A stretch of DNA of 64,000 nucleotides from Streptomyces sp. AJS327. GTDB taxonomy: Bacteria; Actinomycetota; Actinomycetes; Streptomycetales; Streptomycetaceae. The stretch covers positions 1,306,001 to 1,370,000 of the forward strand of contig NZ_SKBR01000001.1 of the NCBI RefSeq assembly GCF_013450295.1, read 5' to 3'. Position 1 is the stretch's first letter. The number at the start of each line of letters is the position of its first letter. Below the pieces are notes generated by a model. That model did not search any database and was not told the origin of the DNA. It worked only from the letters and a program-made list of their open reading frames with translations. Shown in pieces: positions 10,556-22,689 of the stretch. The position numbers and the translations under genes are program-made.

Positions 10556-11194
10556 ATGGCCGGCGCTATGCGCAAGATGGCGGTCTACCTCGGCCTCGTG
10601 GAGGACGATGGGTATGACGGCCCGGGGTTCGACCCCGACGACGAGTTTGAGCCGGAGCCCGACCCCGAGCGGGACCGTCGCCGGCATCAGGCCCACGAGT
10701 CACATCATTCCCTCCAGAAGACAGAGCCAGAGGAGCCGGTGCGCGCTGTCCAGCCGCCGGCCCAACGGGAGCGTGAGCGGGTGCCGTCCCCAGAACCTGC
10801 CGAAGAAAGCGGACGACACGGGAGGATTGCCCCCGTGTCATCCATCACACCTGAACGTCAGAGCCTGGAGAAGAACGCACCGGTGATCATGCCCAAGGTC
10901 GTTTCCGAGCGGGAGCCGTATCGGATCACTACGCTGCATCCGCGGACCTACAACGAGGCCCGTACCATCGGGGAACACTTCCGCGAGGGTACGCCGGTGA
11001 TCATGAATCTGACGGAGATGGACGACACGGACGCGAAGCGACTTGTCGACTTTGCGGCCGGTTTGGTCTTCGGTCTGCACGGCAGTATTGAGCGGGTGAC
11101 GCAGAAGGTGTTCCTGCTGTCTCCTGCTAACGTCGATGTCACGGCGGAGGACAAGGCCCGCATCGCAGAGGGCGGGTTCTTCAACCAGAGCTGA
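10556..11194 (+). CDS. sepF: Cell division protein SepF
   Basis: A 212-residue membrane tether for FtsZ. The N-terminus [14 protein letters not shown] is a likely amphipathic membrane-binding helix. Residues 18-110 are an acidic, low-complexity linker, and the conserved SepF domain ([12 protein letters not shown]...[26 protein letters not shown]) occupies about 112-205. It sits 131 nt after yggS. A weak promoter-like CATAGT lies at 10473-10478 in that gap, so it may have its own transcript as well as read-through from ftsZ. Confidence 0.96.
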   Translation: MAGAMRKMAVYLGLVEDDGYDGPGFDPDDEFEPEPDPERDRRRHQAHESHHSLQKTEPEEPVRAVQPPAQRERERVPSPEPAEESGRHGRIAPVSSITPERQSLEKNAPVIMPKVVSEREPYRITTLHPRTYNEARTIGEHFREGTPVIMNLTEMDDTDAKRLVDFAAGLVFGLHGSIERVTQKVFLLSPANVDVTAEDKARIAEGGFFNQS

Positions 11195-11258
11195 GACGCA
11201 GGGACAAGGGAATGGGCCGCGAGGCCGTACGAGGGAGCAAGGGGAGAGGGAAGCGCAG

Positions 11259-11549
11259 ATGAGTGCCGCACTTGGAGTGCTTCAGATCGCGCTGTACGTC
11301 TTCCTGCTCGTACTGATCTTCCGGCTGGTGATGGACTACGTTTTCCAGTTTGCCCGTTCGTGGCAACCCGGCAAGCCGATGGTGGTGGCCTTGGAGGCCA
11401 CCTACACTGTCACCGATCCGCCACTCAAGCTTCTCCGGCGGTTCATCCCGCCGTTGCGCTTCGGGGGCGTGGCGCTCGACCTGTCCTTCTTCGTGCTCAT
11501 GATCATCGTCTACATCCTGATCAACGTCGTGGCTGGACTCAGGCTGTGA
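11259..11549 (+). CDS. YggT family membrane protein
   Basis: A 96-residue protein with two hydrophobic spans at about 8-26 and 70-92, connected by the conserved YggT segment (LEATYTVTDPPLKLLRRFIPP). YggT proteins are found next to sepF and divIVA in Gram-positive bacteria and are thought to help membrane or division protein organisation; the precise role is unknown. The frame is open from 11136, but the ATG at 11259 follows GGGGAGAGGGAAG and gives the normal family length. Confidence 0.92.
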   Translation: MSAALGVLQIALYVFLLVLIFRLVMDYVFQFARSWQPGKPMVVALEATYTVTDPPLKLLRRFIPPLRFGGVALDLSFFVLMIIVYILINVVAGLRL

Positions 11550-11600
11550 ACGATCGAGCGGTCTTGCCGATATGCCGACGACTTACGTTGAGGTGAAGAG

Positions 11601-12800
11601 ATGCCACTGACCCCCGAGGACGTGCGGAACAAGCAGTTCACGACCGTCCGCCTCCGAGAAGGCTATGACGAGGACGAGGTCGATGCCTTCCTCGATGAGG
11701 TCGAAGCGGAGCTGACGCGTCTGCTGCGGGAGAACGAGGACCTGCGCGCGAAGTTGGCCGCGGCGACGCGTGCCGCCGCGCAGAGCCAGCAGCAGGGCGG
11801 GATGCGCAAGCCCGAGCCTCAGGACCGCACCGGTGGGGCACCCGTGCCCGCCGCCATATCCGGTCCGCAGCCGGTACCGCCCGGTCAGCCGCAGGGCGGT
11901 CCGATGGGTGGCCCGCCGCAGCTGCCCGCCGGTCCCGGTGGTCCTGGTGGTCCCGGCGGCCCGCCGCAGGGTGGTCCCATGGGCCCGGGTGGTCCGCAGG
12001 GTGGTCCGCCCCAGGGTGGACCGATGGGTCCCGGTGGTCCGCAGCAGGGTGGGCCCAACGGCCCGCAGATGCCCGGCGGTGGTGGTCAAAACAACGACAG
12101 TGCCGCGCGGGTCCTCTCCCTGGCGCAGCAGACCGCCGACCAGGCGATCGCGGAGGCCCGTTCCGAGGCCAACAAGATCGTCGGCGAGGCGCGCAGCCGT
12201 GCCGAGGGTCTGGAGCGGGACGCCCGTGCCAAGGCGGACGCCCTGGAGCGGGACGCGCAGGAGAAGCACCGGGTGGCGATGGGCTCCCTGGAGTCCGCGC
12301 GGGCCACGTTGGAGCGCAAGGTCGAGGACCTGCGCGGCTTCGAGCGGGAGTACCGGACGCGCCTGAAGTCGTATCTGGAGAGCCAGCTGCGTCAGTTGGA
12401 GAACCAGGCGGACGACTCCCTGGCGCCGCCGCGGACTCCGGCGACGGCTTCGCTGCCGCCGTCCCCCTCGATGGCCTCCGCGGGTGCCCCGGCCGGTGCG
12501 AGCGCCGGAGCGGCCTCGAACGGCGGCGGCACCATGGGCGGGAACCACTCGATGGGTGGCAACCACTCCATGGGCGGGAACCACTCCATGGGTGGCAACC
12601 ACTCGATGGCGGCACCGAGCGGTGCGCCCGCCGGTGCCGGGCACGGTCAGGCTGGTGGCCCCTCGTACGGTGGGCAGCAGCAGATGTCGCCCGCGATGAC
12701 CCAGCCGATGGCGCCGGTTCGCCCGCAGGGCGGCCCGCAGCCGACCCAGCAGGCACCCTCGCCGATGCGTGGGTTCCTGATCGACGAGGACGACAACTGA
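11601..12800 (+). CDS. divIVA: Polar growth protein DivIVA (Wag31 family)
   Basis: DivIVA marks hyphal tips and recruits the wall-growth machinery by binding curved membrane. The N-terminal domain (MPLTPEDVRNKQFTTVRLREGYDEDEVDAFL) is the lipid-binding part with a short coiled coil to about residue 62. A Gln/Gly/Pro-rich linker spans about 70-160, then a long coiled coil covers about 165-275. The C-terminal tail is low-complexity with four copies of a six-residue repeat. Total length is 399. The ATG at 11601 follows GAGGTGAAGAG. It closes the division cluster and faces convergent ileS. Confidence 0.96.
   Translation: MPLTPEDVRNKQFTTVRLREGYDEDEVDAFLDEVEAELTRLLRENEDLRAKLAAATRAAAQSQQQGGMRKPEPQDRTGGAPVPAAISGPQPVPPGQPQGGPMGGPPQLPAGPGGPGGPGGPPQGGPMGPGGPQGGPPQGGPMGPGGPQQGGPNGPQMPGGGGQNNDSAARVLSLAQQTADQAIAEARSEANKIVGEARSRAEGLERDARAKADALERDAQEKHRVAMGSLESARATLERKVEDLRGFEREYRTRLKSYLESQLRQLENQADDSLAPPRTPATASLPPSPSMASAGAPAGASAGAASNGGGTMGGNHSMGGNHSMGGNHSMGGNHSMAAPSGAPAGAGHGQAGGPSYGGQQQMSPAMTQPMAPVRPQGGPQPTQQAPSPMRGFLIDEDDN
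12534..12605 (+). repeat. 18-bp tandem repeat inside divIVA
   Basis: Four adjoining 18-bp units encode MGGNHS four times in the DivIVA C-terminal tail. The units differ at third positions in an alternating pattern (GGC GGG versus GGT GGC), which suggests a doubled duplication. Copy number could vary between strains without breaking the frame. Confidence 0.9.
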
Positions 12801-12811
12801 GCGAGGCGGCG

Positions 12812-12829
12812 GGCTGTCTTCGGACAGCC
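12812..12829 (+). terminator. Small stem-loop after divIVA
   Basis: Seven perfect base pairs, GGCTGTC and GACAGCC, enclose a stable TTCG tetraloop. It lies 12 nt after the divIVA stop and precedes a second, stronger hairpin, so the two may act together. Confidence 0.6.
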
Positions 12830-12847
12830 TGACCTTCGACAGCGGTA

Positions 12848-12887
12848 CGGGCCGGGCCCGGAGGCACACGCCTCCGGGCCCGGCCCG
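12848..12887 (+). terminator. Strong 18-bp stem-loop between divIVA and ileS
   Basis: A perfect 18-bp inverted repeat (12848-12865 with 12870-12887) has a four-base ACAC loop. It lies between convergent genes and lacks a long U-tract, as is common for terminators in very GC-rich actinobacteria. It could stop transcription from both sides. Confidence 0.8.
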
Positions 12888-13060
12888 TCTGCTGGGCAGA
12901 GTGTGGGGCGCGCGCACCGGAGCGCGGGGCGGGCGCCCCGCTTCCGGCGGTCACCGGCCGGTGCGTTGCGAGGAGGGCCCGTCGGCGCGCGAGACCGAGA
13001 CGTACCGGCTGGACGCCCCCGCGACTGCGGGGAGAGCGGCGGGAGTTGGGGCGGACACGA

Positions 13061-13101
13061 CGCCCGTGCCGCCCGCCCCGAAGGACGGATCGGCACGGGC
13101 G
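13061..13101 (-). terminator. Stem-loop after ileS
   Basis: CGCCCGTGCCG at 13061-13071 pairs perfectly with CGGCACGGGCG at 13091-13101 across a 19-nt loop. It is 17 nt beyond the ileS stop and is the likely ileS terminator. Confidence 0.6.
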
Positions 13102-13117
13102 TGGGCGCCGGGTGCGG

Positions 13118-16246
<3,129 letters not shown>

Positions 16247-16520
16247 CGTCGGGACTTCCTCCGGCGGACAGTCGTGGTGTGACGTCGGTGTCACGGCCTT
16301 CCGTCGGAGGGACGAGAGCCGGGCTCCCGCGGTACCACCCTCCTTGGCGGCGGACGGTGTGCCCGCTGCCCGCTCATTGGACCAGCGCTGCCGGTTCTAC
16401 TCGCTCCGGGGAGCTTTCCTCCGGCGGCTCCGGGGTGATCTTCACGACGCGCTGGCCCCCGGGCTCCCACCGTCCCCGGTTCGCTCGTGGCCGCGTACGG
16501 CGCTACTCGTCCCCTTCGTC
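16247..16520 (-). promoter_or_regulatory. T-box riboswitch of ileS (translational type)
   Basis: Read on the minus strand, the leader contains the T-box core GGTGGTACCGCGG (16339 down to 16327), whose TGGT pairs with the free 3' end of uncharged tRNA. Upstream is the Stem I region with AGGGGACGAGTAG (about 16517-16505) and a candidate specifier codon ATC for isoleucine at 16439-16437 in the context GTGAAGATCACC. Downstream, CCTCCGACGG (about 16308-16299) can pair with CCGCCGGAGG just before the start codon, hiding the Shine-Dalgarno. There is no U-run, so the switch should act on translation initiation, as described for actinobacterial ileS T-boxes. Uncharged tRNA-Ile would open the ribosome site. 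Confidence 0.93.
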
Positions 16521-16536
16521 GCCTGACGCTGCGCCC

Positions 16537-16567
16537 AGTGTACGGGGCGGCCGGAGTGGTGTTGGAA
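16537..16567 (-). promoter_or_regulatory. Candidate ileS promoter
   Basis: On the minus strand a TACACT -10 box lies at 16542-16537, with a weak TTCCAA at 16567-16562, spaced 19 nt. Transcription would begin near 16530, just before the T-box Stem I. The remaining sequence to 16879 holds the divergent upstream region of the DksA-like gene and no recognisable gene. Confidence 0.4.
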
Positions 16568-16879
16568 CGGTTTTCCACACCCCGGGCTGGGCACAACGGA
16601 CTCGCGGGGATCCGAGGCCGCCCCACCCCGGCGGGATCGGGCCCCGTGCCGCCGTCACCGAACCGTCCGTGGAGCCGGCCGACCGTCAGCGCGGAACACC
16701 CCCGGAACCATCCGACAACAGAAGCCGAGAGACCGGTACCAGAACCCGAGCCCGCCGGTGGTCCTCCATCGGCGAGGTGGTCCCGGGACCGGCGTGCCCC
16801 GTTGCCGCACGGTCGAAGTCGATTTATCGTTCCGGTCACGTTCGCGAGCAAGATCACAATATGTGAAGGGGCCGCGGCC

Positions 16880-17758
16880 ATGGTCGCGAGAGAGTCCGCC
16901 GTCGGTGAGACGGCCGCTGCGAGGAAGTCCAGCTCAACGGGTTCGGCGCAGGGATCCGCTGAGGAGACCGAGGACGCGGGGAAGCCCGCCGACAAGCGGG
17001 CCACGCCCGCGAAGAAGACCGGGACGGCCCCGGCGAGGAAGAGCACGGACAAGAAGGCGGCCGCCCGGAAGAGCGCGGCGAAGAAGAGCGCCACGAAGAA
17101 GACCGCGGCGAAGAAGACCGCCTCCGGTGGTGGCGGTGCGAAGGCGACCAAGGCGGCGGCGAAGCGGGCCGCGGCACCAGGCGGGAAGGCCGGGAAACCG
17201 GCCGGGGCGGCCCCCGGGAAGAAGGCCGCCGCCAAGCGAGCGGGGTCCGAAGCCGAGGACACCGCCCAGACGACGGGAGTCGAGACGGTGGCTGCGAAGA
17301 ACACTCCGGCACAGGCCGAGACGGTACCCACCGCCCGTACGGACAAGGGGGACGCGGCGCGGCCCGAGGAACTCCTGGTGCGGCCCGGCGAGGAGCCGTG
17401 GACGCCAGGGGAGGTCGAGGAGGCGCGCGACGAGCTGAAGAGCGAGGCCGAGCGGCTGCACGCGGAGATCGTCGCCTCCGAGGAGGCGCTGACCGGCCTG
17501 ATGCGTGACTCAGGGGACGGCGCGGGCGACGACGACGCGGACACCGGCAGCAAGAACATCACCAGGGAGCACGAGATGGCCCTGGCGCACAACGCCCGCG
17601 AGATGCTGTACCAGACGGAGCGGGCGCTGGAGCGGCTGGACGCGAACACCTACGGGCGCTGCGAGAACTGCGGCATGGCGATCGGAAAGGCCCGGATGCA
17701 GGCGTTCCCGCGCGCCACGCTCTGCGTCGAGTGCAAGCAGAAGCAGGAGCGCCGCTGA
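16880..17758 (+). CDS. TraR/DksA family zinc-finger protein with Lys/Ala-rich N-terminus
   Basis: A 292-residue protein in two very different parts. Residues 1-165 are rich in Lys, Ala and Thr with repeated AAKK-like units, resembling the tails of histone-like proteins. Residues 170-292 are a DksA-like part: a helical hairpin (EVEEARDELKSEAERLHAEI) and a C4 zinc finger, C261-x2-C264-x17-C282-x2-C285. DksA proteins bind the RNA polymerase secondary channel; binding of the basic tail to nucleic acid is my inference. The frame is open upstream to 16487, but the ATG at 16880 follows GAAGGGG and marks where the protein-like composition starts. Confidence 0.8.
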   Translation: MVARESAVGETAAARKSSSTGSAQGSAEETEDAGKPADKRATPAKKTGTAPARKSTDKKAAARKSAAKKSATKKTAAKKTASGGGGAKATKAAAKRAAAPGGKAGKPAGAAPGKKAAAKRAGSEAEDTAQTTGVETVAAKNTPAQAETVPTARTDKGDAARPEELLVRPGEEPWTPGEVEEARDELKSEAERLHAEIVASEEALTGLMRDSGDGAGDDDADTGSKNITREHEMALAHNAREMLYQTERALERLDANTYGRCENCGMAIGKARMQAFPRATLCVECKQKQERR

Positions 17759-17821
17759 GCCCCCGCGGCCCCGGAATACGCCGCCGGACGGGGGCGTACG
17801 GGTGTGTCGTACCCTCAACAC

Positions 17822-18604
17822 GTGACAGAGGTGGAGCGGGGAACCGGCACGCCGCGAGGGGCGGGCGTGCCTGACGGAGCCGAGGACGAACAGTCCGGTG
17901 AGCGGCCCGGGTCGCCGAGGGCCGGAGGCGCGGCGGAACCCGGCCGGCCGGCCGCGCGGGACGCGTCCGCGTCGGACGTCCCGGGCGCCGGTGCACGGGA
18001 GTCCGAAGCACCGGAGTCCGGGGAGGCGGCGGACGCCGGAGCCGCTGACGCCGACGCTGACGCGGACCGGGAGCCGGAGTCGGGGGCGCCGGACGAGGCG
18101 TCGGGCGCGGGCGCGCGGACGCGTCGCCGTATCGGCGTGCTGATCTCCGTCGCGGGCTTCGTCTACGCGCTCGACCTGGTCAGCAAGGTGCTCGCGGTGG
18201 CCCGGCTGGAGCACCAGGAGCCGATCTCGCTGATCGGCACCGCCCTCCAGCTGGAGGTCGTCCGCAACCGGGGGGCCGCGTTCGGTATCGGCGAGGCGCT
18301 GACCGTCCTGCTCTCCGCGATCGCGGTGATCGTGGTCGTGGTGATCGCGCGGATCGCGCGGAAGCTGTACAGCGCGCCGTGGGCGCTCGCGCTCGGCCTG
18401 CTGCTCGGGGGCGCCTTCGGCAACCTCACCGACCGGATCTTCCGCGCGCCCGGCGTCTTCGAGGGCGCGGTGGTGGACTTCATCGCCCCCCGGCACTTCG
18501 CCGTCTTCAACTTCGCGGACTCGGCGATCGTCTGCGGCGGCATCCTGATCGTGCTGCTCTCCTTCCGGGGCCTCGATCCGGACGGCACCGTCCACCGCGA
18601 CTGA
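17822..18604 (+). CDS. lspA: Lipoprotein signal peptidase LspA with long N-terminal extension
   Basis: LspA is the membrane aspartyl protease that removes signal peptides from prolipoproteins. Conserved family segments are [21 protein letters not shown] and [12 protein letters not shown], the last two carrying the catalytic aspartates. Four membrane spans lie in the C-terminal 160 residues. The first 100 or so residues are an acidic, disordered cytoplasmic extension. I choose the GTG at 17822 because a TACCCT -10 box at 17810-17815 sits 6 nt before it, predicting a leaderless transcript; another in-frame GTG is at 17804. Confidence 0.9.
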   Translation: MTEVERGTGTPRGAGVPDGAEDEQSGERPGSPRAGGAAEPGRPAARDASASDVPGAGARESEAPESGEAADAGAADADADADREPESGAPDEASGAGARTRRRIGVLISVAGFVYALDLVSKVLAVARLEHQEPISLIGTALQLEVVRNRGAAFGIGEALTVLLSAIAVIVVVVIARIARKLYSAPWALALGLLLGGAFGNLTDRIFRAPGVFEGAVVDFIAPRHFAVFNFADSAIVCGGILIVLLSFRGLDPDGTVHRD

Positions 18605-18642
18605 TCCCGCACCGCACGGGACCGGCCGGGTGTGGCCCGGAC

Positions 18643-19911
18643 TCAGGACTTCGTGACGCGCACCCGGTAGCCGCAGTCGTCCCGGGTGTTCCGGCTGTCC
18701 GGCCGCCCGCAGTGGCCGGGCCCGTCGAGGATCCGTACGGTCACCCCGCCCGGGAAGGTGTGGTGCTCGCCCGGCTGGAACGGCGCGTCCGCCAGCTCGG
18801 CGTGCTCGGCCGGTCCGCGTCCGGCGCAGGCGGGGCCGCCCAGGCTTCCGGGGCGGCTGTCCACCACCCGGACCGGGCCCGCGCCGCTGGCCACCCGGGA
18901 GTCGACCGTGTAGAGCAGCACGCCCTCCGCGCAGATCCCCCGGTCCCGTCCGGTCCTGGTACGGGCCTCGGCGACCACGGCGGTGTGCGGCCCGGTCCGC
19001 GCGACGGCCAGCGCCGTGCCCCGCCGGGCGGTCACCGGCGCGAGCCGGTGTTCGCTCGGCGCGGTGCCCTCGGAGCAGCCGACCCGCTCCCCGGCGAGCC
19101 AGCCGAGCTTCCACTTGTGCCAGCCCAGCAGGTCGGAGACGCCCGCCAGGCTCATGGTGTCCCAGCCGCCCGCGTACTCGACGGACGCCCCGGTCGCGGC
19201 GTTGTAGAGGTCCGGCAGCCCGTGCAGGTGGTGCGCCTCGTGGACGAAGTTGCCGCGCTGCCAGGCCGGGTCGTCCCGCTGCCGTCCGAAGATCAGCGCC
19301 GCGCCCCGCACCGGGCCGCCCGCGAGGTGGGGGACGTCGCCGAACAGGTGGGCCTGCGAGACCGACGGGCTGGCCGGGACGTTGGTGTCCGCGACGACGA
19401 AGACGAGCCCGGTGTCCCCCAGCTCGGCGCCGGCGGCGCGGGCCGCGTCCACCGCGTCGCGGACGTAGGCGCGCACCACGCTGGGCGGACTGCCCCGGTC
19501 CAGCCCGTACGCCGACCAGGGGCGCGGCATCCGCAGCCAGCCGGGCGAGGTGTGGAAGCCCAGCCGGAGGGCGCCGTAGGACGCCTGGCGTAGCTGGTCA
19601 CCGGCGTACCCGGTGAAGAAGGCGGCCCGCTGGGCGGGCGGGGTCCGCGCCAGGCGGTCGGGGAAGTCGACCAGGAGCAGCGCGGGCCGCTGCCGCCCCA
19701 CCGGGCGTGGGGCGCCCGGCTGCCGTGGGCCCACGCCGCCGCCGTCGCCCGGAAGGATGCCGCACGGCCCGGAGATGCCCTCCGCCGCGCTGCTCGGGAC
19801 CGGGGCCAGCGCGAGTCCGGCGGCCAGCAGCGCCGTGGTGCCGAGCAGCGTCCCGAGGTGCCGGGCGGCCCGGCGGGGCAGCGACCGGCGGGTGGACGGC
19901 GCTGTGCTCAT
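18643..19911 (-). CDS. Secreted M6-like zinc metalloprotease
   Basis: A 422-residue exported protein. Residues 1-43 are a signal peptide (RRSLPRRAARHLG, a hydrophobic core, then PVPSSAAEG). The zinc-binding motif HEAHHLHGLPDLY fits HExxHxxGxxD as in M6 family (immune-inhibitor-A-like) proteases, and ALLLVDFPD near residue 75 is the family start. Cysteines near the C-terminus suggest disulfides. The start at 19911 follows GAGGAG at a good distance; the longer open frame to 20910 is antisense to the next gene. The substrate is unknown. Confidence 0.8.
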   Translation of the reverse strand: MSTAPSTRRSLPRRAARHLGTLLGTTALLAAGLALAPVPSSAAEGISGPCGILPGDGGGVGPRQPGAPRPVGRQRPALLLVDFPDRLARTPPAQRAAFFTGYAGDQLRQASYGALRLGFHTSPGWLRMPRPWSAYGLDRGSPPSVVRAYVRDAVDAARAAGAELGDTGLVFVVADTNVPASPSVSQAHLFGDVPHLAGGPVRGAALIFGRQRDDPAWQRGNFVHEAHHLHGLPDLYNAATGASVEYAGGWDTMSLAGVSDLLGWHKWKLGWLAGERVGCSEGTAPSEHRLAPVTARRGTALAVARTGPHTAVVAEARTRTGRDRGICAEGVLLYTVDSRVASGAGPVRVVDSRPGSLGGPACAGRGPAEHAELADAPFQPGEHHTFPGGVTVRILDGPGHCGRPDSRNTRDDCGYRVRVTKS

Positions 19912-20028
19912 GACGGCTCCTCGGACCCGGGACGGTTCCTCCACCGTCCGCGGGGTGGCCGCCGGGGCGCACTCCGGATCGGACCGCGTGGGTGAGCCGG
20001 GGGCCGCCCGTCCGGCATACTCGATCGG

Positions 20029-20970
20029 GTGAGCACAGTTCCTGAGATCCGCACCCTGCCCGTGCCGGACGGTCTGGAGGGCGAGCGGGTCGACGCGGCC
20101 CTCGCCCGGATGTTCGGCTTCTCCCGCACCAAGGCCGCCGAGCTGGCCACCGGCGGAAAGGTCCAGCTGAACGGGGAGCGGGCCGGCAAGTCGGAGCGGG
20201 TGAGCGGGGGCGCCTGGCTGGAGGTCGAGATGCCGGGGCAGCCGCGGCCCGTGCGGGTGGTGGCGGAGCCCGTCGCGGGGATGGAGATCGTGCACGACGA
20301 CGCGGACGTGGTCGTCGTCGACAAGCCGGTCGGCGTGGCCGCGCACCCGAGCCCCGGCTGGACGGGGCCGACCGTGGTCGGCGGGCTGGCCGCCGCCGGG
20401 TACACCATCACCACCTCGGGCGCCGCCGAACGGCAGGGCATCGTGCACCGGCTGGACGTGGGCACCTCGGGGCTGATGGCGGTCGCCAAGTCGGAGCGTG
20501 CCTACACGCTGCTGAAGCGGCAGTTCCGCGAGCGGACCGTCGACAAGCGGTACCACGCGCTGGTGCAGGGCCACCCGGACCCGCTGAGCGGCACCATCGA
20601 CGCCCCGATCGGCCGCCACCCGCAGCACGACTACAAGTGGGCGGTGACGGCCGAGGGCAAGCCCTCGGTGACGCACTACGACCTCGTCGAGGCGTTCCGC
20701 GCCGCCAGCCTGCTCGACATCAAGCTGGAGACCGGCCGCACCCACCAGATCCGGGTGCACATGGCCGCCCACCGGCACCCCTGCGTCGGCGACCTGACCT
20801 ACGGCGCCGACCCGACGCTCGCCAAGCGGCTGCGGCTGGAGCGCCAGTGGCTGCACGCCGTCCGGCTCGGCTTCGAGCACCCGGCGGACGGGACCTGGGT
20901 GGAGTACCACAGCGGCTATCCGGCGGACCTCCGAGGTGCGCTGGAGCGGGTGGAGGCCGATAGTGCCTAG
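20029..20970 (+). CDS. RluA-family 23S rRNA pseudouridine synthase
   Basis: A 313-residue enzyme with an N-terminal S4 RNA-binding domain (residues 15-80) and a pseudouridine synthase core. The catalytic aspartate is in [11 protein letters not shown] near residue 142, and other RluA motifs ([27 protein letters not shown]) are present. RluD type, acting on 23S rRNA, is the closest well-known member. A CATACT box at 20016-20021 lies 7 nt before the GTG, predicting a leaderless transcript. lspA-rluD proximity is common in bacteria; here a protease gene is placed between them on the other strand. Confidence 0.92.
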   Translation: MSTVPEIRTLPVPDGLEGERVDAALARMFGFSRTKAAELATGGKVQLNGERAGKSERVSGGAWLEVEMPGQPRPVRVVAEPVAGMEIVHDDADVVVVDKPVGVAAHPSPGWTGPTVVGGLAAAGYTITTSGAAERQGIVHRLDVGTSGLMAVAKSERAYTLLKRQFRERTVDKRYHALVQGHPDPLSGTIDAPIGRHPQHDYKWAVTAEGKPSVTHYDLVEAFRAASLLDIKLETGRTHQIRVHMAAHRHPCVGDLTYGADPTLAKRLRLERQWLHAVRLGFEHPADGTWVEYHSGYPADLRGALERVEADSA

Positions 20971-20972
20971 GA

Positions 20973-22601
20973 GTGGACCAACTCGCGCTGTTCTTCGCCC
21001 TGCTGCTCGCTGCCCTGCTGATGGTGCCGCTGGGCGACCGGACGGGGCTGCCCGCCCCCGTGCTGATGACGGTCTTCGGCGGGTTCCTGGCGCTGTTGCC
21101 GTTCACCCCGGAGGTGAGCGTCCCGCCGGAGTTCATCCTCCCGCTGGTGCTCCCGCCGCTGCTGTACGCCGCCGTCCAGCGCACCTCCTGGCGGCAGTTC
21201 GCGGCGAATAAGCGCCCGATCCTGCTGCTGGCGGTGGCGCTGGTCTTCGTCAACACCGCCGTCGTCGCCGCGGTCACCCACACGATGCTGCCGGGGCTGG
21301 GGCTGGCCGCGGCGGTGGCGCTCGGGGCGCTGGTGGCCCCGCCGGACCCGATCGCCGCCACCGCCGTCGCCGGGCGGCTCGGCCTGCCGAGACGACTGGT
21401 CTCCATCCTGGAGGGCGAGGGCCTCTTCAACGACGTCACCGCCATCACCCTCTACCACGTCGCCATCGGGGCGGCGGTGACCGGCGCCTTCTCGCTGCCG
21501 CGGGCGGCGGGCGCGCTGGTGCTCTCGGCGGTCGTCGCGGTGGTGGTCGGTTTCGGGCTGGGCTGGACGGCCAGCCGCATCATGGGCATGCTCGGCGACC
21601 CCACCCTCCAGACCGGCCTCACCCTGCTCGTCCCCTTCGCCTCGTACGTGCTGGCGGAGGAGCTGATGGGCTCCGGGGTGCTCGCGGTGCTGGTCACGGC
21701 GCTCTACCTCAGCTCCTCGCGGGTGGCCGACCCGGACGACGTGCAGGGCAGGCTGGCCGGGCGCACCTTCTGGTCGGTGATCGAGACGCTGGTCACCGGC
21801 ATCGCCTTCGGGCTGATCGGCCTGGAGCTGGACGTGGTCTTCAACGCGGTGCGGCAGGAGTGGCGGTGGCTGCTGCCCACCGCGCTCGCCGTGGTCGCGG
21901 TCATCGTGCTGGTGCGGTTGCTGTGGCTGCTGCCCGCGGCCTGGCTCGCCGGGCGCCTGCACCGCGACCGGGACCTGGACGAGGACATCCCGGTCAGCTG
22001 GCGGGAGACGGTGGTGGTCTGGTGGGCCGGGATGCGCGGGGTCGCCACCGTCGCGCTGGCCCTCGCGGTGCCGCTCCACGTCGAGGCGGAGGCGGGCGGC
22101 GGGGGGTTCCCCGAGCGGGACGCCATCCTCTTCGTCGCCTTCGCGGTGGTGCTCGCCACCCTCGTCTGCCAGGGACTCACCCTGCCCTGGGTGGTGCGGC
22201 GGCTGGAGGTGCGGACGGACAGCGCCGCCGAGCGGGAGCTGGAACGGCAGCTCGCGCTGCGCTGCGCCAAGGCGGCGCGGCGGCGGCTCCGGGAGATCGA
22301 GGAGGTACAGGAGCTGCCCGACGAGGTGCTCGACGTGCTGGAGCGCCGCGCCTGGGAGGTGGGTGCGCGGATCTGCCCCGACCTGGCGGACGAGGAGCGG
22401 CGCGAGACGCAGGCCCAGCGCACCGAACGGGCCCGCACGGTGTGGAAGCTCCAGGCTGAGCTGCTCTCCGCCGCCCGCCACGAGGTGCTGGCGGCGCGCG
22501 GCGAGCCCGGGACGGACCCGCAGGTCGTGGACCGGGTGCTGCATCAGCTGGACGTGCGGAGCGTACGGGTGTGGGGGCGGCCGTCCGGCGAGCGGGACTG
22601 A
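20973..22601 (+). CDS. Na+/H+ antiporter, CPA1 family
   Basis: A 542-residue membrane transporter exchanging Na+ (or K+) for protons. About twelve hydrophobic segments cover residues 1-410, with the conserved region APPDPIAATAV and the ion-site motif LEGEGLFNDVTAIT near 150-163. The last 110 residues are a charged, helical cytoplasmic domain. The GTG at 20973 is only 2 nt after the rluD stop, so it is probably co-transcribed with rluD. Confidence 0.93.
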   Translation: MDQLALFFALLLAALLMVPLGDRTGLPAPVLMTVFGGFLALLPFTPEVSVPPEFILPLVLPPLLYAAVQRTSWRQFAANKRPILLLAVALVFVNTAVVAAVTHTMLPGLGLAAAVALGALVAPPDPIAATAVAGRLGLPRRLVSILEGEGLFNDVTAITLYHVAIGAAVTGAFSLPRAAGALVLSAVVAVVVGFGLGWTASRIMGMLGDPTLQTGLTLLVPFASYVLAEELMGSGVLAVLVTALYLSSSRVADPDDVQGRLAGRTFWSVIETLVTGIAFGLIGLELDVVFNAVRQEWRWLLPTALAVVAVIVLVRLLWLLPAAWLAGRLHRDRDLDEDIPVSWRETVVVWWAGMRGVATVALALAVPLHVEAEAGGGGFPERDAILFVAFAVVLATLVCQGLTLPWVVRRLEVRTDSAAERELERQLALRCAKAARRRLREIEEVQELPDEVLDVLERRAWEVGARICPDLADEERRETQAQRTERARTVWKLQAELLSAARHEVLAARGEPGTDPQVVDRVLHQLDVRSVRVWGRPSGERD

Positions 22602-22689
22602 GCGCGCGGCGCGGCTCGCCGAGTCCACGCGGCGCCCCGCGCCGGGACCCCCCTTCCGCGCCGCGCTCCCTGGACGGCGGGACCGGGCG

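Noticed and set aside
16247..16294. N-terminal 16-codon extension of IleRS
   Set aside because: It overlaps the T-box anti-Shine-Dalgarno region and a strong ribosome site lies just before the internal ATG at 16246.
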